The position numbers and the translations under genes were made by a program. A DNA stretch of 64,000 nt, taken from positions 248,001-312,000 of the forward strand of contig CAVPVB010000024.1 of assembly GCA_963709085.1 (NCBI GenBank). The letters run 5' to 3'. The notes beneath the pieces were generated by a model. The model was not told where the DNA came from and did not search any database. It worked only from the letters and a program-made list of their open reading frames with translations. This stretch comes from Rhodovastum sp963709085. GTDB taxonomy: Bacteria; Pseudomonadota; Alphaproteobacteria; Acetobacterales; Acetobacteraceae. Positions 47,502-57,491 of the stretch are shown here, piece by piece. Positions within the stretch are counted from its first letter, which is position 1, and each line of letters begins with the position of its first letter.

Positions 47502-48739
47502 CCGAAGAACTCCCGCACCCGGGTCAGCGCATCGGCCAGGGCGTCGATCTCGGAGGGCAGCGTGTAGGCGGCAAAACTGGCGCGCGCCGTGCTGTCGATG
47601 CCGAGCCGGCGCATCAGCGGCTCGGCGCAATGATGACCGGCGCGCACGGCAATGCCGCTGCGGTCGAGCAGGGTAGCGATATCATGCGCGTGCGCGCCCG
47701 CCATGGTGAAACTCACCACCCCGCCGCGGTCCTGCGCACGGCCGATAATGGTGAGGCCCTCGATGGTGGAAAGCCGGGAAATCGCGTGCTCGGTGAGCGC
47801 CTGTTCATGCGCCGCGATCGCGTCGTAGCCCAACGATTCGACATAGCGGATCGCCGCCCCCAGGCCGATCCCTTCAAGGATTGCCGGCGTGCCCGCCTCG
47901 AACTTATGCGGCACCGCGGCCCAGGTGCTGCGCTCGTCGGTGACCGAGGAGATCATGTCGCCGCCGCCGAGGAAGGGCGGCATGGCCTCCAGCAATTCCC
48001 GGCGCGCCCAGAGCACGCCGATGCCGGTGGGGCCGTACAGCTTGTGACCGGTGAACGCATAGAAATCGCAGCCCAGCGCCTGCACGTCGATGCGACGATG
48101 CACGATGGCCTGGCTGCCGTCGAACAACACTTTTGCACCATGCGCATGCGCGATCTGCACGATGCGTTCGGCCGGCGTGTAGGTGCCGAGCACGTTCGAC
48201 ATGTGGGTGATGGAGACCAGCCCGACCTTGCCGTCTTCCAGCTTCCGCTCGAAGGCGTCGATATCGAGTTCGCCGGCATCGGTGATCGGGGCGATGCGCA
48301 ACTCGATGCCGCGGTCATCGCGCAGCATGTGCCACGGCACGATGTTGGAGTGGTGCTCCATGGCCGAGATCAGCACCGCCTGGCCGGGCTTCAGCACGCC
48401 GCGCCCGTAGCTGTGCGCCACCAGATTAATCGCCTCGGTGCTGTTGCGGGTGAACACGATCTCGGCGCGGTCGGCGGCATTCAGCAGGCGGGCGGCGTCA
48501 TCGCGGGTGGCTTCGTATGCCTCGGTGGTGCGCTCGCTCATCCAGTGCAAGCCGCGATGGATGTTGGCGTACTGGGTCTCCATGGCGTTCACCATGGCGT
48601 CGATGACGGCGCGCGGTTTCTGTGCACTGGCGGCGCTGTCAAGGAACACGAGCGGCTTGCCGCGCACCGTTTGCGACAGGATGGGAAAATCATCGCGCAG
48701 TCGCGCCACGTCCAGCACGGCGGGAGAAAAATCGTTCAT
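47498..48739 (-). CDS. sufS: cysteine desulfurase SufS
   Basis: PLP enzyme that takes sulfur from cysteine as a persulfide for cluster building. The 413-residue protein has FLDSAASAQKP at the N-terminus, SAMEHHSNIVPWHML, the PLP lysine in FYAFTGHKLYGPTGIGVLWA and the persulfide cysteine in VRAGHHCAEPLMRRLG. ATG 48739 (MNDFSPAVLDVARLRDDFP) overlaps the sufD stop as ATGA, and the TGA overlaps the sufU ATG. Confidence 0.96.
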   Translation of the reverse strand: MNDFSPAVLDVARLRDDFPILSQTVRGKPLVFLDSAASAQKPRAVIDAMVNAMETQYANIHRGLHWMSERTTEAYEATRDDAARLLNAADRAEIVFTRNSTEAINLVAHSYGRGVLKPGQAVLISAMEHHSNIVPWHMLRDDRGIELRIAPITDAGELDIDAFERKLEDGKVGLVSITHMSNVLGTYTPAERIVQIAHAHGAKVLFDGSQAIVHRRIDVQALGCDFYAFTGHKLYGPTGIGVLWARRELLEAMPPFLGGGDMISSVTDERSTWAAVPHKFEAGTPAILEGIGLGAAIRYVESLGYDAIAAHEQALTEHAISRLSTIEGLTIIGRAQDRGGVVSFTMAGAHAHDIATLLDRSGIAVRAGHHCAEPLMRRLGIDSTARASFAAYTLPSEIDALADALTRVREFFG

Positions 48740-50019
48740 GCCGCCGCTCCTGCGCTGCCCGTCTGGCCATTGGTCTGGCCATCGGTCTGGCCATCCCACC
48801 AGGTAGTAATCAGGCCCTCCATCGCCTCGCGTGCGGCGTCGTGCGCGATCGGGTCGAGCGCTTCGCTCAGGAAGGCACGCACCAGAATGCTGCGCGCCTC
48901 GGCCTCGGGCACGCCACGGCTGCGCAGGTAGAAAAGCTGGTCTGGATCGAGTTCGCCCACCGTGGCGCCGTGGCTGCATTTCACGTCGTCGGCGTAGATT
49001 TCCAGTTGCGGCTTGCTGTCGATCTCGGCCTGGGCGCTGAGCAGCAGCGCCTGGTTCATCTGGTAGCCATCGGTCTTCTGGGCGATGCGGGACACCTCGA
49101 TCTTGCCCTGGAACACGCCGCGCGACTGACCGGTCAGCACGTTCTTCACCGTCTGGCGGCTCGTCGTCGCCGGCGCGTCATGCGTCACCACGGTGGTGAA
49201 ATCGGCGTGCTGGTTGCCGCCGAGCAGTTGCGCCGCATTCAGATGGGCGACCGATTTGGTGCCGGCGAGGCGCGCATGCACTTCCATGCGGGCGAGCCGC
49301 GCGCCGAGGGAAAGCAGAAAACTGTCATAGGTGCCGCGTGCACCCAGTTCGGCATAAAGGGTCGAAAGATGGAATGCGTCCGGCGCTTCGATCTGAATGC
49401 GCAGATGTGACAAAATCGCGTCGTCGGCGACCGCGACGGAAAACACCGGGTTGTTGAGATAGGCGCCGGTGCCGGCATTCACTTCGATCAGGGTCAGCCG
49501 CGCGCCCTGACCGAGCCGGATGGCGTGGCGCGGATGAAAAGCGCCACCGGTGGCCAGGCTGGCCAGCACCAGCGTGCCGCCATCGACGCCGTCGGCCACC
49601 TCGATCTCAGCCCCGTCCTCGGCGAGCATGGTGTTCAGCGCGACGAGTTTTTCCACCGCCGGCCGGGCCAGCGTGCCCCAGGCCGGCGCGCCGGTGCGCA
49701 CCGTGATTCCGGCCGGGGGAACCGACAGATCGGCGCGGAAGCGGCCCTGCGCAAAGACCAGGCGTGGCCCGGGAATATCCGGCAACTGGCCCAGCAGCGC
49801 CGCCGGATCGGCTTGCGGCGCATCGAACACGGCGTCGGCAAGCGGGCGCAGCGTGGTGTAGTGCCAGGGTTCCTCACGCGGCCCAGGCAGGCCGGCGCTA
49901 CGAAACAACGCCGCCGCCTCCGCGCGCACCGCATCGCCCTCCGGTCGCGCCTCGTAGCGCGACAGAAAAGCGCTCGCGACTGCTTCCAGCGGCGCCGGCG
50001 GTTTCGTGCGCGCGCTCAT
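48736..50019 (-). CDS. sufD: Fe-S cluster assembly protein SufD
   Basis: Scaffold partner of SufB and SufC. The 427-residue protein has the SufB/D beta-helix core (LGGNQHADFTTVVTHDAPAT, SRGVFQGKIEVSRIAQKTDG) and the conserved SHGATVGELDPDQLFYLRSR with the histidine near the C-terminus. The last residues form a TDGQTNGQT repeat encoded by three 12-base repeats (ggtctggccatc type, 48760-48795), outside the conserved domain. ATGA overlaps with sufC and sufS. Confidence 0.94.
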   Translation of the reverse strand: MSARTKPPAPLEAVASAFLSRYEARPEGDAVRAEAAALFRSAGLPGPREEPWHYTTLRPLADAVFDAPQADPAALLGQLPDIPGPRLVFAQGRFRADLSVPPAGITVRTGAPAWGTLARPAVEKLVALNTMLAEDGAEIEVADGVDGGTLVLASLATGGAFHPRHAIRLGQGARLTLIEVNAGTGAYLNNPVFSVAVADDAILSHLRIQIEAPDAFHLSTLYAELGARGTYDSFLLSLGARLARMEVHARLAGTKSVAHLNAAQLLGGNQHADFTTVVTHDAPATTSRQTVKNVLTGQSRGVFQGKIEVSRIAQKTDGYQMNQALLLSAQAEIDSKPQLEIYADDVKCSHGATVGELDPDQLFYLRSRGVPEAEARSILVRAFLSEALDPIAHDAAREAMEGLITTWWDGQTDGQTNGQTGSAGAAA

Positions 50020-50765
50020 GCCGCCTCCGCGATCACCGAGGCATAGCCGGATGCCTCCAGCGCCAGGGCAAGTTCCGGACCGCCGGAGCGAATGATGCGG
50101 CCATCGAAAAGAACATGCACCCGGTCGGGCACGATGTAGTCCAGCAGGCGCTGGTAGTGGGTGATGACGAGGGCGGAGAAATTTGGCGCGCGCAGGGCAT
50201 TGACGCCATCGGCGACGATCTTCAGCGCGTCGATGTCGAGCCCGCTATCGGTCTCGTCGAGGATGGCGAGCTTCGGCCGCAGGATGGCCATCTGCAGCAC
50301 CTCGTTGCGCTTCTTCTCGCCGCCGGAAAAGCCCACGTTCACGTTGCGCTTCAGCATGTCGTCGGCCATCGACAACTGCTTGATTTCCGCCCGCGCGAGC
50401 TTGAGGAACTTCACCGCGTCCAATTCGGCCTCGCCGCGGGCGCGGCGGGTCGCGTTCAGCGCGGTGCGGAGGAAGTTGGCGTTGTTCACCCCCGGCAATT
50501 CCACCGGGTACTGGAACGCCAGGAACAACCCGGCGGCGGCGCGCTGCTCGGGCTCCAGCGACAGCAGGTCCAGGCCGTCGAAGGTGGCGGTGCCGCCGGT
50601 CACTTCGTAGCCTTCCCGACCCGACAAAACGTAGGAAAGCGTCGATTTGCCGGAGCCGTTCGGCCCCATGATGGCATGCACTTCGCCGTCCGGCACCACC
50701 AGGTCGATCCCCTTGAGGATCTCCTTGTCCTCGACGCGCGCCGTCAGACCCTTGATCTCGAGCAT
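50016..50765 (-). CDS. sufC: Fe-S cluster assembly ATPase SufC
   Basis: ABC-type ATPase that drives the SufBCD scaffold. The 249-residue protein has Walker A IMGPNGSGKSTLSYVLSG, Q-loop LAFQYPVELPGV, signature VGFSGGEKKRNEVLQM, Walker B LAILDETDSGLDIDAL and the H-loop ALVITHYQRLL. ATG 50765 follows sufB by 43 bases; the stop overlaps the sufD start as ATGA. Confidence 0.97.
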   Translation of the reverse strand: MLEIKGLTARVEDKEILKGIDLVVPDGEVHAIMGPNGSGKSTLSYVLSGREGYEVTGGTATFDGLDLLSLEPEQRAAAGLFLAFQYPVELPGVNNANFLRTALNATRRARGEAELDAVKFLKLARAEIKQLSMADDMLKRNVNVGFSGGEKKRNEVLQMAILRPKLAILDETDSGLDIDALKIVADGVNALRAPNFSALVITHYQRLLDYIVPDRVHVLFDGRIIRSGGPELALALEASGYASVIAEAA

Positions 50766-50808
50766 GGATGCAGTTCCTTCAGCTCACCGAGCCTTGCAGG
50801 CTCAAACC

Positions 50809-52302
<1,494 letters not shown>

Positions 52303-52315
52303 CTTTTACACTCCT

Positions 52316-52795
52316 CTAGTCGGCCAGCGGTATGTGCGGATGCGCGGGAAGCGCGGGATCGAAGCGGAAGACGGCCGGGATCGAGGCCTCGCGCATGTCG
52401 GCCAGGGTGATGCGCCCCAACGCCTCCCGGATGGCGTCGTTCACCAGGTCCCAGCGTCCCTTCGCCGCGCATAGCCGCTGCACCTCGCAGGGCGCGGGCG
52501 ACCCGTCGACGCAGGCGGTCAGCGCGATCGGGCCGTCGATCGCCTCGATGACATCGGCGATGGCGACCTCCTCCAGCGGGCGGAACAGGCGGTAGCCGCC
52601 GCGGGCGCCGCGGTGGGACACCACCAGATTGGCCGCGCTGAGCGCCTTCAGCACCTTGGCCACGGTGGGCTCGGGCACGCCGGTGGCGGTGGCGATGCCC
52701 GGGGAGGTCTGCACCCCATCACAGGAATCCGGCGTGGTGGACAGGCGGAGCAGCACCACCACGGCATAGTCGGTCAGCTTGGAAAGCCTCAGCAT
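52316..52795 (-). CDS. Rrf2-family SUF operon regulator (IscR-like)
   Basis: Transcriptional repressor heading the suf operon. The 159-residue protein has a winged-helix N-terminus (MLRLSKLTDYAVVVLLRLST, VPEPTVAKVLKALSAANLVV, HRGARGGYRLFRP) and three cysteines at 95, 103 and 109 (TACVDGSPAPCEVQRLCAAK) that fit Fe-S ligation in the Rrf2 family. Such SUF regulators sense cluster status and repress their own operon. A palindrome at 52811-52834 just upstream may be its operator. It is divergent from the Nudix hydrolase. Confidence 0.92.
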   Translation of the reverse strand: MLRLSKLTDYAVVVLLRLSTTPDSCDGVQTSPGIATATGVPEPTVAKVLKALSAANLVVSHRGARGGYRLFRPLEEVAIADVIEAIDGPIALTACVDGSPAPCEVQRLCAAKGRWDLVNDAIREALGRITLADMREASIPAVFRFDPALPAHPHIPLAD

Positions 52796-52810
52796 GATTG
52801 CTGCAACCCT

Positions 52811-52834
52811 AATCGGACCTGGGCAGTCCTGATT
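52811..52834. promoter_or_regulatory. candidate operator of the suf regulator
   Basis: aatcggac (52811-52818) and gtcctgatt (52826-52834) form an imperfect inverted repeat (reverse complement aatcaggac) with a seven-base spacer. It ends 16-39 bases before the regulator start codon, where an autoregulatory Rrf2 site would be expected. Assignment is inferred from symmetry and position only. Confidence 0.35.
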
Positions 52835-52986
52835 GTTTTGAAATGGCCCATCGACGCGGTGCCGTCAAGCCTGCTGACGCACCGCAGAGCGGGATTCCGA
52901 TGGCGGTAGCCCGCCCGGCGAAGGGGCCGTAAACGCTTGCGCCGGACGCCCCCGGCGGCAAGGCTGCGGCGAGAGGAACGCGCCGC

Positions 52987-53613
52987 ATGGTCAACCTGCT
53001 GCCAACCGCAACCGCCCCGCGCCCCGCAGTGCCACGCCACGCCGCCAGCCTGATCGTGCTGCGCGACGGCACGTCCGGGCCGGAGATGCTGATGGGCATG
53101 CGCACCGCCGGCCACCGCTTCATGCCGAACCACCTGGTGTTCCCGGGCGGCGCCGTCGACCCCGGGGACGGCATCGCGCCCGCCGCCTCCGAACTGCGGC
53201 CGGAAGTGATGCGGCATTTGCTGATCTCGGCCGACCCGGCGCTCGCGCGCGGCCTGGCGATCGCCGCCGCCCGCGAACTGGAGGAGGAAACCGGGCTGAC
53301 CCTCGGCGGGCCGCCGCAGTTGGCGGGGTTCGATTATCTCTGCCGCGCGGTGACGCCGGAGGAAAGCCCGGTGCGGTTCAACGCGCGCTTCCTGGTGGTG
53401 CACGCGAATTTTGTGTCCGGCAGCCTGGCCGGATCGGGCGAACTGGAGGGGCTGCGCTGGTACGGGCTGGCGGAGGCGCTGGCGCGGCAACCGGCCCAGG
53501 TGACGCAGAACGTCATCGGGCGCCTGCAGGATTGGCTGAAAATGAGCCCGCGGGCACGGCGAGCCCGCACGCGCACGCCGCTGCTGTCCGAAACAACCTG
53601 GCAGCTGGAGTGA
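52987..53613 (+). CDS. Nudix hydrolase
   Basis: A 208-residue Nudix-fold protein. The start MVNLLPTATAPRPAVPRHAA leads into SLIVLRDGTSGPEMLMGMRT, NHLVFPGGAVDPGDG, and the Nudix box core AARELEEETGLTLGG (REx2EExG type). The insertion between the strand and the box (about 40 residues) resembles the NUDT8/CoA-pyrophosphatase-like or acyl-CoA-associated group, but the substrate is not determined. Divergent from the suf operon and convergent with the RTX-like gene (18 bases apart). Confidence 0.88.
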   Translation: MVNLLPTATAPRPAVPRHAASLIVLRDGTSGPEMLMGMRTAGHRFMPNHLVFPGGAVDPGDGIAPAASELRPEVMRHLLISADPALARGLAIAAARELEEETGLTLGGPPQLAGFDYLCRAVTPEESPVRFNARFLVVHANFVSGSLAGSGELEGLRWYGLAEALARQPAQVTQNVIGRLQDWLKMSPRARRARTRTPLLSETTWQLE

Positions 53614-53631
53614 GCCAGGGGAAAGCCGCGA

Positions 53632-55221
53632 TCAGTGCGACGAAGCTGGCGCCGAATCACCGATCAGCAGATAAGCATTAGCGCCAATCTGGCCGGACGA
53701 GACCGAGAAATGGGCCAGATCGGCCGTCGTCAATCCGGGGAAGGTCATCCCCACGGATTGCCCCTGGGACCCGGTGGCGAACAGGGTGAGACCTTTGTAG
53801 CCGGGCGCCCCCTGATCGTCGGCCCATTTGATGTTGGAGATATTGCCCCAGATCGTGGCCATGTCGCCGGGATGGAAATTAAGGATGCAATCCCATGTCG
53901 ACTGCCCCGACAATCCCGACACGAAGAAAGTGTCATCGCCGGACCCGCTGGTCAGCCAGTTGGAACCGCCGCCGCCATCGATGACGTTATTGCCTGAGGT
54001 CGCCGCGATGCAGTCATTGCCGGGACCGCCGACGATGTAGGTATCGGCGGGGATGATGAACGACATGGCGTCGCTCCCATCATAGAGATATTCGGATTTG
54101 ATGCCGGCGACCGGTCCGTCGTAGGCCTCCCCATATGTCACGCCGGAAAGCCCGCTGGTGGAGTCAACGAATTCAATCTTCGGCGCATCGCCATAAGACG
54201 ATGAGATGAGCGCATTGCCGCCATTTGGCGCCGTCGCGGCGCTGTATTCGGTGGTTGGATCGGTGGTGAGGTTCAGGTTGGAGAGCTGCAGATCCAGGCT
54301 GGCGGTTCCTTGAATGGTCGGCGCATTGATGCCGCCCATCTCCAGGCCGACATAGGTGCTGCTGAAATCCCACCCGGCCAGATTATCCAATTGCGAAGCA
54401 TTGGCTGCCAGCGTTGGCACCCCCTGGAGGGCGTCCTCCAGCATCGCATTGATGTTCCAGTCGATTTTTTCGGGCGTATCTCCGGTCACATAGGGAAGCA
54501 TCGCCTCACTGGCATTGACGTCATTATAGATGACCGTCGTGGTGTATCCGTCGGACGATGTATTCTGGTAGGCGACTGGCGTCGTGTTGAACCTGGAATC
54601 CGCCAGTTCGGCCTGCAGGAACAGAGTGATGTGGAGATTTGCCGAATTGAAGGTAACAACAACCCCCATCCCGGCCGTTCCGAGCGGGTTGGTGGCGGAG
54701 AAGGGTTGATCGGTTGTGCCGCTAGCGTAGGCGACATCGGCCTCGCGTATTCTGGCGTCGATCGACAGCGTTACCGGGTGGTCCATGGTGATGGGGGCGC
54801 CCCCCAGCAGACCGGGCTGGGTCTGCAATCCGAGGTCCGGGCTGCCATAGGCCGCGCTCGCGGCCGCCGTTTCCGGGCCAACCGATTCGTACATATCGTA
54901 GATGAACTGGCCGCCATCGTTGAAGACGCTTAAACGACCCGAATCATCCGGCGATGAGATACTATAAAGCGCCTCCCCGTACAGAGGATCAAAGTCGCCG
55001 GCCGACAGCATGGATGTGTCGTTCGGATTCAGATATTCCGGCTGCGTGGCGCTTTCCTGCCTTTCCCACTGGATAACGTACCAGTCCGGGCAGAGCGTCC
55101 CAGGGATTGTCGTGTCACCCGAAAAATACGCCGAATAGCCGGTTTCCGGGTTCACCGAGCCGGTCGAGAACAACAGGCGCGGACCAGAGAGACTCGGATT
55201 GCTCGCGATTGCGATCGTCAT
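53632..55221 (-). CDS. orphan protein with RTX-like calcium-binding repeats
   Basis: A 529-residue protein with no signal peptide. Most of its length (about 1-390) is Ser/Thr/Asn-rich with no family I recognise, though LEMGGINAPTIQGTASLDLQ and similar stretches look like beta-structure of an extracellular glycan-binding or lectin-like domain. Near residue 390-440, YIVGGPGNDCIAATSGNNVI and GGGGSNWLTSGSGDDTFFVS are degenerate RTX nonapeptides (GGxGxDxxx), which bind Ca2+ in type I-secreted proteins. The C-terminus (TTADLAHFSVSSGQIGANAY) would then be the secretion end. Codon use and GC are lower than in neighbours, and a long AT-rich region precedes it. No type I secretion genes are in the window. 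Confidence 0.65.
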   Translation of the reverse strand: MTIAIASNPSLSGPRLLFSTGSVNPETGYSAYFSGDTTIPGTLCPDWYVIQWERQESATQPEYLNPNDTSMLSAGDFDPLYGEALYSISSPDDSGRLSVFNDGGQFIYDMYESVGPETAAASAAYGSPDLGLQTQPGLLGGAPITMDHPVTLSIDARIREADVAYASGTTDQPFSATNPLGTAGMGVVVTFNSANLHITLFLQAELADSRFNTTPVAYQNTSSDGYTTTVIYNDVNASEAMLPYVTGDTPEKIDWNINAMLEDALQGVPTLAANASQLDNLAGWDFSSTYVGLEMGGINAPTIQGTASLDLQLSNLNLTTDPTTEYSAATAPNGGNALISSSYGDAPKIEFVDSTSGLSGVTYGEAYDGPVAGIKSEYLYDGSDAMSFIIPADTYIVGGPGNDCIAATSGNNVIDGGGGSNWLTSGSGDDTFFVSGLSGQSTWDCILNFHPGDMATIWGNISNIKWADDQGAPGYKGLTLFATGSQGQSVGMTFPGLTTADLAHFSVSSGQIGANAYLLIGDSAPASSH

Positions 55222-55887
55222 GTGAGCACCTGATCAACATCTGTGGCGTATTGGAAGAAAATTGCGGCAATCGAAAATGCCGTTATCGAGCGTATTTTTG
55301 TAGTTTACGTGCGCTGTCGAATTTTTAGCATGCAATGATTGCCGGCGGTGTGAATACGGTTTGGCCAGATTGGCTTAACGGCAAAGCAAAATATTTTTGT
55401 TGTTCTAAAACAACATTCAGTCACGCGGCGACCGTCAAGGCAGCAACAGCGCGGATCATTTGCTCCGAACACAGCAACGCCTTCATTTGCGACACTCCGC
55501 CCGGCGCACGCTGCATGGGCATCGGATACGACGCTTGCGAGCTCTCACGGCGCCGCGTTGACGTGTTATTAACGGGTGCTTAACGACCCCGTCAACGCAA
55601 AATTTCCCATTGCGCGAGTTTTCAGCAAAAATTTAGACGCGCTCCGGCGCATCGGCGCCGATTTTGCCCACAAACCCCGCTTATCAGATTGAAATTACGG
55701 TATTTTATGAGGACAGGGGACTGTCGCTCAGCCGTCTCATTTTTTATCTGTTTCTAAACACAAACACGTGAGCGCCGGCCGGCGGCGGCGCTGAAGCCGA
55801 AATCATCGGCGCCCCTTAACCGGACCAGGCAATTCCGGTATTGCTCGCTCCAATTTACCGCCCCCGCCCATCATCGGACCCGCATCG
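55222..55887. other. AT-rich intergenic region upstream of the RTX-like and NsrR-like genes
   Basis: About 666 bases separate two divergent genes. The stretch is markedly lower in GC than the rest of the window and includes runs such as caaaatatttttgttgttc. It should hold both promoters. An 82-codon frame at 55335-55583 has no recognisable similarity or ribosome-binding site and is not called. I see no terminal inverted repeats or transposase, but the composition suggests acquired DNA together with the RTX-like gene. Confidence 0.4.
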
Positions 55888-56382
55888 ATGCGCCTGCTCG
55901 CCTCCACCGATTTCGCCCTGCGCGTGCTCATCCGCCTCGCCGCCGAACCAGACGGGCGGCATTTGAGCGTGGAGGCGCTGGCTCACGAGTTGGGCGGACT
56001 GTCGCGCAACCACCTGCACAAGGTGGTGCAGGAACTGGCGGCGCTGGGCATGGTGCGGACGGTGCGGGGCGCGCGCGGCGGGGTGGCGCTGGCCAGGCCG
56101 CCCGGCGAAATCCGGCTGGGCGAGCTGGTGCAGCTTCTGGAAGCCGGGCAATCGCTGGTGGAGTGCTTTCGCGCCGATGGCGGCGCCTGTGTGCTGACGC
56201 CGCGCTGCCGGCTCAAGGGAATGCTCGGCGCCGCCTGGGGGGCGTTCCTGCGCGAACTCGACCGGTCCACGCTCGCCGAGTGCCTGGCGGCGGCTCCCCC
56301 TGCCCCCAGCCTTAGCCCGGTTGGCAGCCCCGGCCCCACGGGGACCAGGGCGAAGAAGGTGCCCGCAGGCCCCTCATTCTGA
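55888..56382 (+). CDS. Rrf2-family regulator, NsrR-like
   Basis: A 164-residue winged-helix regulator: MRLLASTDFALRVLIRLAAE, LSRNHLHKVVQELAALGMVR, VRGARGGVALARPPGEI. Three cysteines at 93, 101 and 107 (VECFRADGGACVLTPRCRLK) have C-X7-C-X5-C spacing, the same as in Bacillus NsrR and followed by the NsrR-typical TPRCRLK, which ligates a nitric-oxide-sensing Fe-S cluster. The C-terminal 25 residues are a Pro/Ser-rich tail that is unlikely to be conserved. Targets are not evident; no NO-detoxification gene lies in the window. Ends ten bases from the convergent minE. Confidence 0.85.
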   Translation: MRLLASTDFALRVLIRLAAEPDGRHLSVEALAHELGGLSRNHLHKVVQELAALGMVRTVRGARGGVALARPPGEIRLGELVQLLEAGQSLVECFRADGGACVLTPRCRLKGMLGAAWGAFLRELDRSTLAECLAAAPPAPSLSPVGSPGPTGTRAKKVPAGPSF

Positions 56383-56392
56383 TGCGCCGCCT

Positions 56393-56656
56393 CTAATGCG
56401 CGGGCGCGACCTCGGCGGGCATCTGGATATCGATCTCAAGGGTGGAAATGGAATCGCCGCGATCGAGTTTGATCTGAACCATGTCGCGTTCAATCTTCAC
56501 ATGGCGGGCGACGACCGCCAGGATCTCCTCCTGAAGCAACCGTACCAGGTCGCCGGAGGAGCCATTCATCGCCCGCTCATGCGCCAGGACGATTTGCAGA
56601 CGTTCACGGGCGATCGGCGCAGAGGCACGGCGGGAAAGAAAATTGAGCAGTTTCAC
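56393..56656 (-). CDS. minE: cell-division topological specificity factor MinE
   Basis: An 87-residue protein that stimulates MinD ATPase and drives pole-to-pole oscillation. N-terminal membrane-targeting and anti-MinCD segment (MKLLNFLSRRASAPIARERL, QIVLAHERA) and C-terminal dimerisation domain (EEILAVVARHVKIERDMVQI, ISTLEIDIQMP) are complete. It overlaps the minD stop as ATGA and ends the minCDE operon. Confidence 0.96.
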   Translation of the reverse strand: MKLLNFLSRRASAPIARERLQIVLAHERAMNGSSGDLVRLLQEEILAVVARHVKIERDMVQIKLDRGDSISTLEIDIQMPAEVAPAH

Positions 56657-57468
56657 GCAACCCTCCGGCTGAACAGGCGTTGTACCAGGCCGCGCTTGTC
56701 CTCGGGAACGTTCACCGGCACCGTCTCGCCGCGCAGCCGGCGGGCCGCATCGAAATAGGCCCGCCCCGGCAGGCTGTCCGGGCTGCTCAGCGTCACCGGG
56801 CTGCCGATGTTGGACGCGCGCAGCACCTCCTGGCTCTCGGGGATGATACCGAGCAGCGGAATGGAAAGGATCTCCAGCACGTCCTCGGTCTTCAGCATGT
56901 CGCCGCGGGCGGCACGGGCGGCGTCGTAGCGGGTCAGCAGCAGGAACTTCTCCATCCGTTCGCCGCGCTCGGCGCGTTCGGTCTTGGAGTCGAGCAGGCC
57001 GATGATCCGGTCGGAGTCGCGTACCGACGACACTTCCGGGTTGGTCACCACCACGGCGAGGTCGGCGTGGCGCATCGCCAGCGTGGCACCGCGCTCGATG
57101 CCGGCGGGGCTGTCGCAGATCACCCAGTCGAATTTGTCGCGCAGATCGGCGATCACGCGGGCGACGCCTTCCGGCGTCAGCGCATCCTTGTCGCGGGTCT
57201 GCGAGGCCGGCAGCAGCGACAGGGTATCGACCCGCTTGTCGCGGATCAGCGCCTGTGCCAGCTTGGCGTCGCCCTGGATGACGTTGACCAGATCGAACAC
57301 CACCCGGCGCTCGGCTCCCATCACCAGGTCCAGGTTGCGCAGACCCACGTCGAAGTCGACGACCACAACGGTCTGTCCGCCCTGCGCCAATGCGGCGCCG
57401 AGCGCGGCTGTCGAGGTGGTCTTGCCGACCCCTCCCTTGCCGGATGTCACGACCAGGACCTTAGCCAT
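56653..57468 (-). CDS. minD: septum site-determining ATPase MinD
   Basis: Membrane-associated ParA-like ATPase that positions the division septum with MinC and MinE. The 271-residue protein begins MAKVLVVTSGKGGVGKTTST (deviant Walker A), with VVDFDVGLRNLDLVMG, DWVICDSPAGIERGATLAM (Walker B) and a C-terminal amphipathic helix (KRGLVQRLFSRRVA) for membrane binding. ATG 57468 has GGAGG at ideal spacing; the track-length extension by three codons (GTG 57477) would sit on that site. Confidence 0.97.
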   Translation of the reverse strand: MAKVLVVTSGKGGVGKTTSTAALGAALAQGGQTVVVVDFDVGLRNLDLVMGAERRVVFDLVNVIQGDAKLAQALIRDKRVDTLSLLPASQTRDKDALTPEGVARVIADLRDKFDWVICDSPAGIERGATLAMRHADLAVVVTNPEVSSVRDSDRIIGLLDSKTERAERGERMEKFLLLTRYDAARAARGDMLKTEDVLEILSIPLLGIIPESQEVLRASNIGSPVTLSSPDSLPGRAYFDAARRLRGETVPVNVPEDKRGLVQRLFSRRVA

Positions 57469-57491
57469 CTGCGCCACCTCCTTCGTCCCTG

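Noticed and set aside
55335..55583. 82-codon open frame upstream of the NsrR-like gene
   Set aside because: No family resemblance, no ribosome-binding site and a cysteine-rich random-looking sequence; listed only within the intergenic description.
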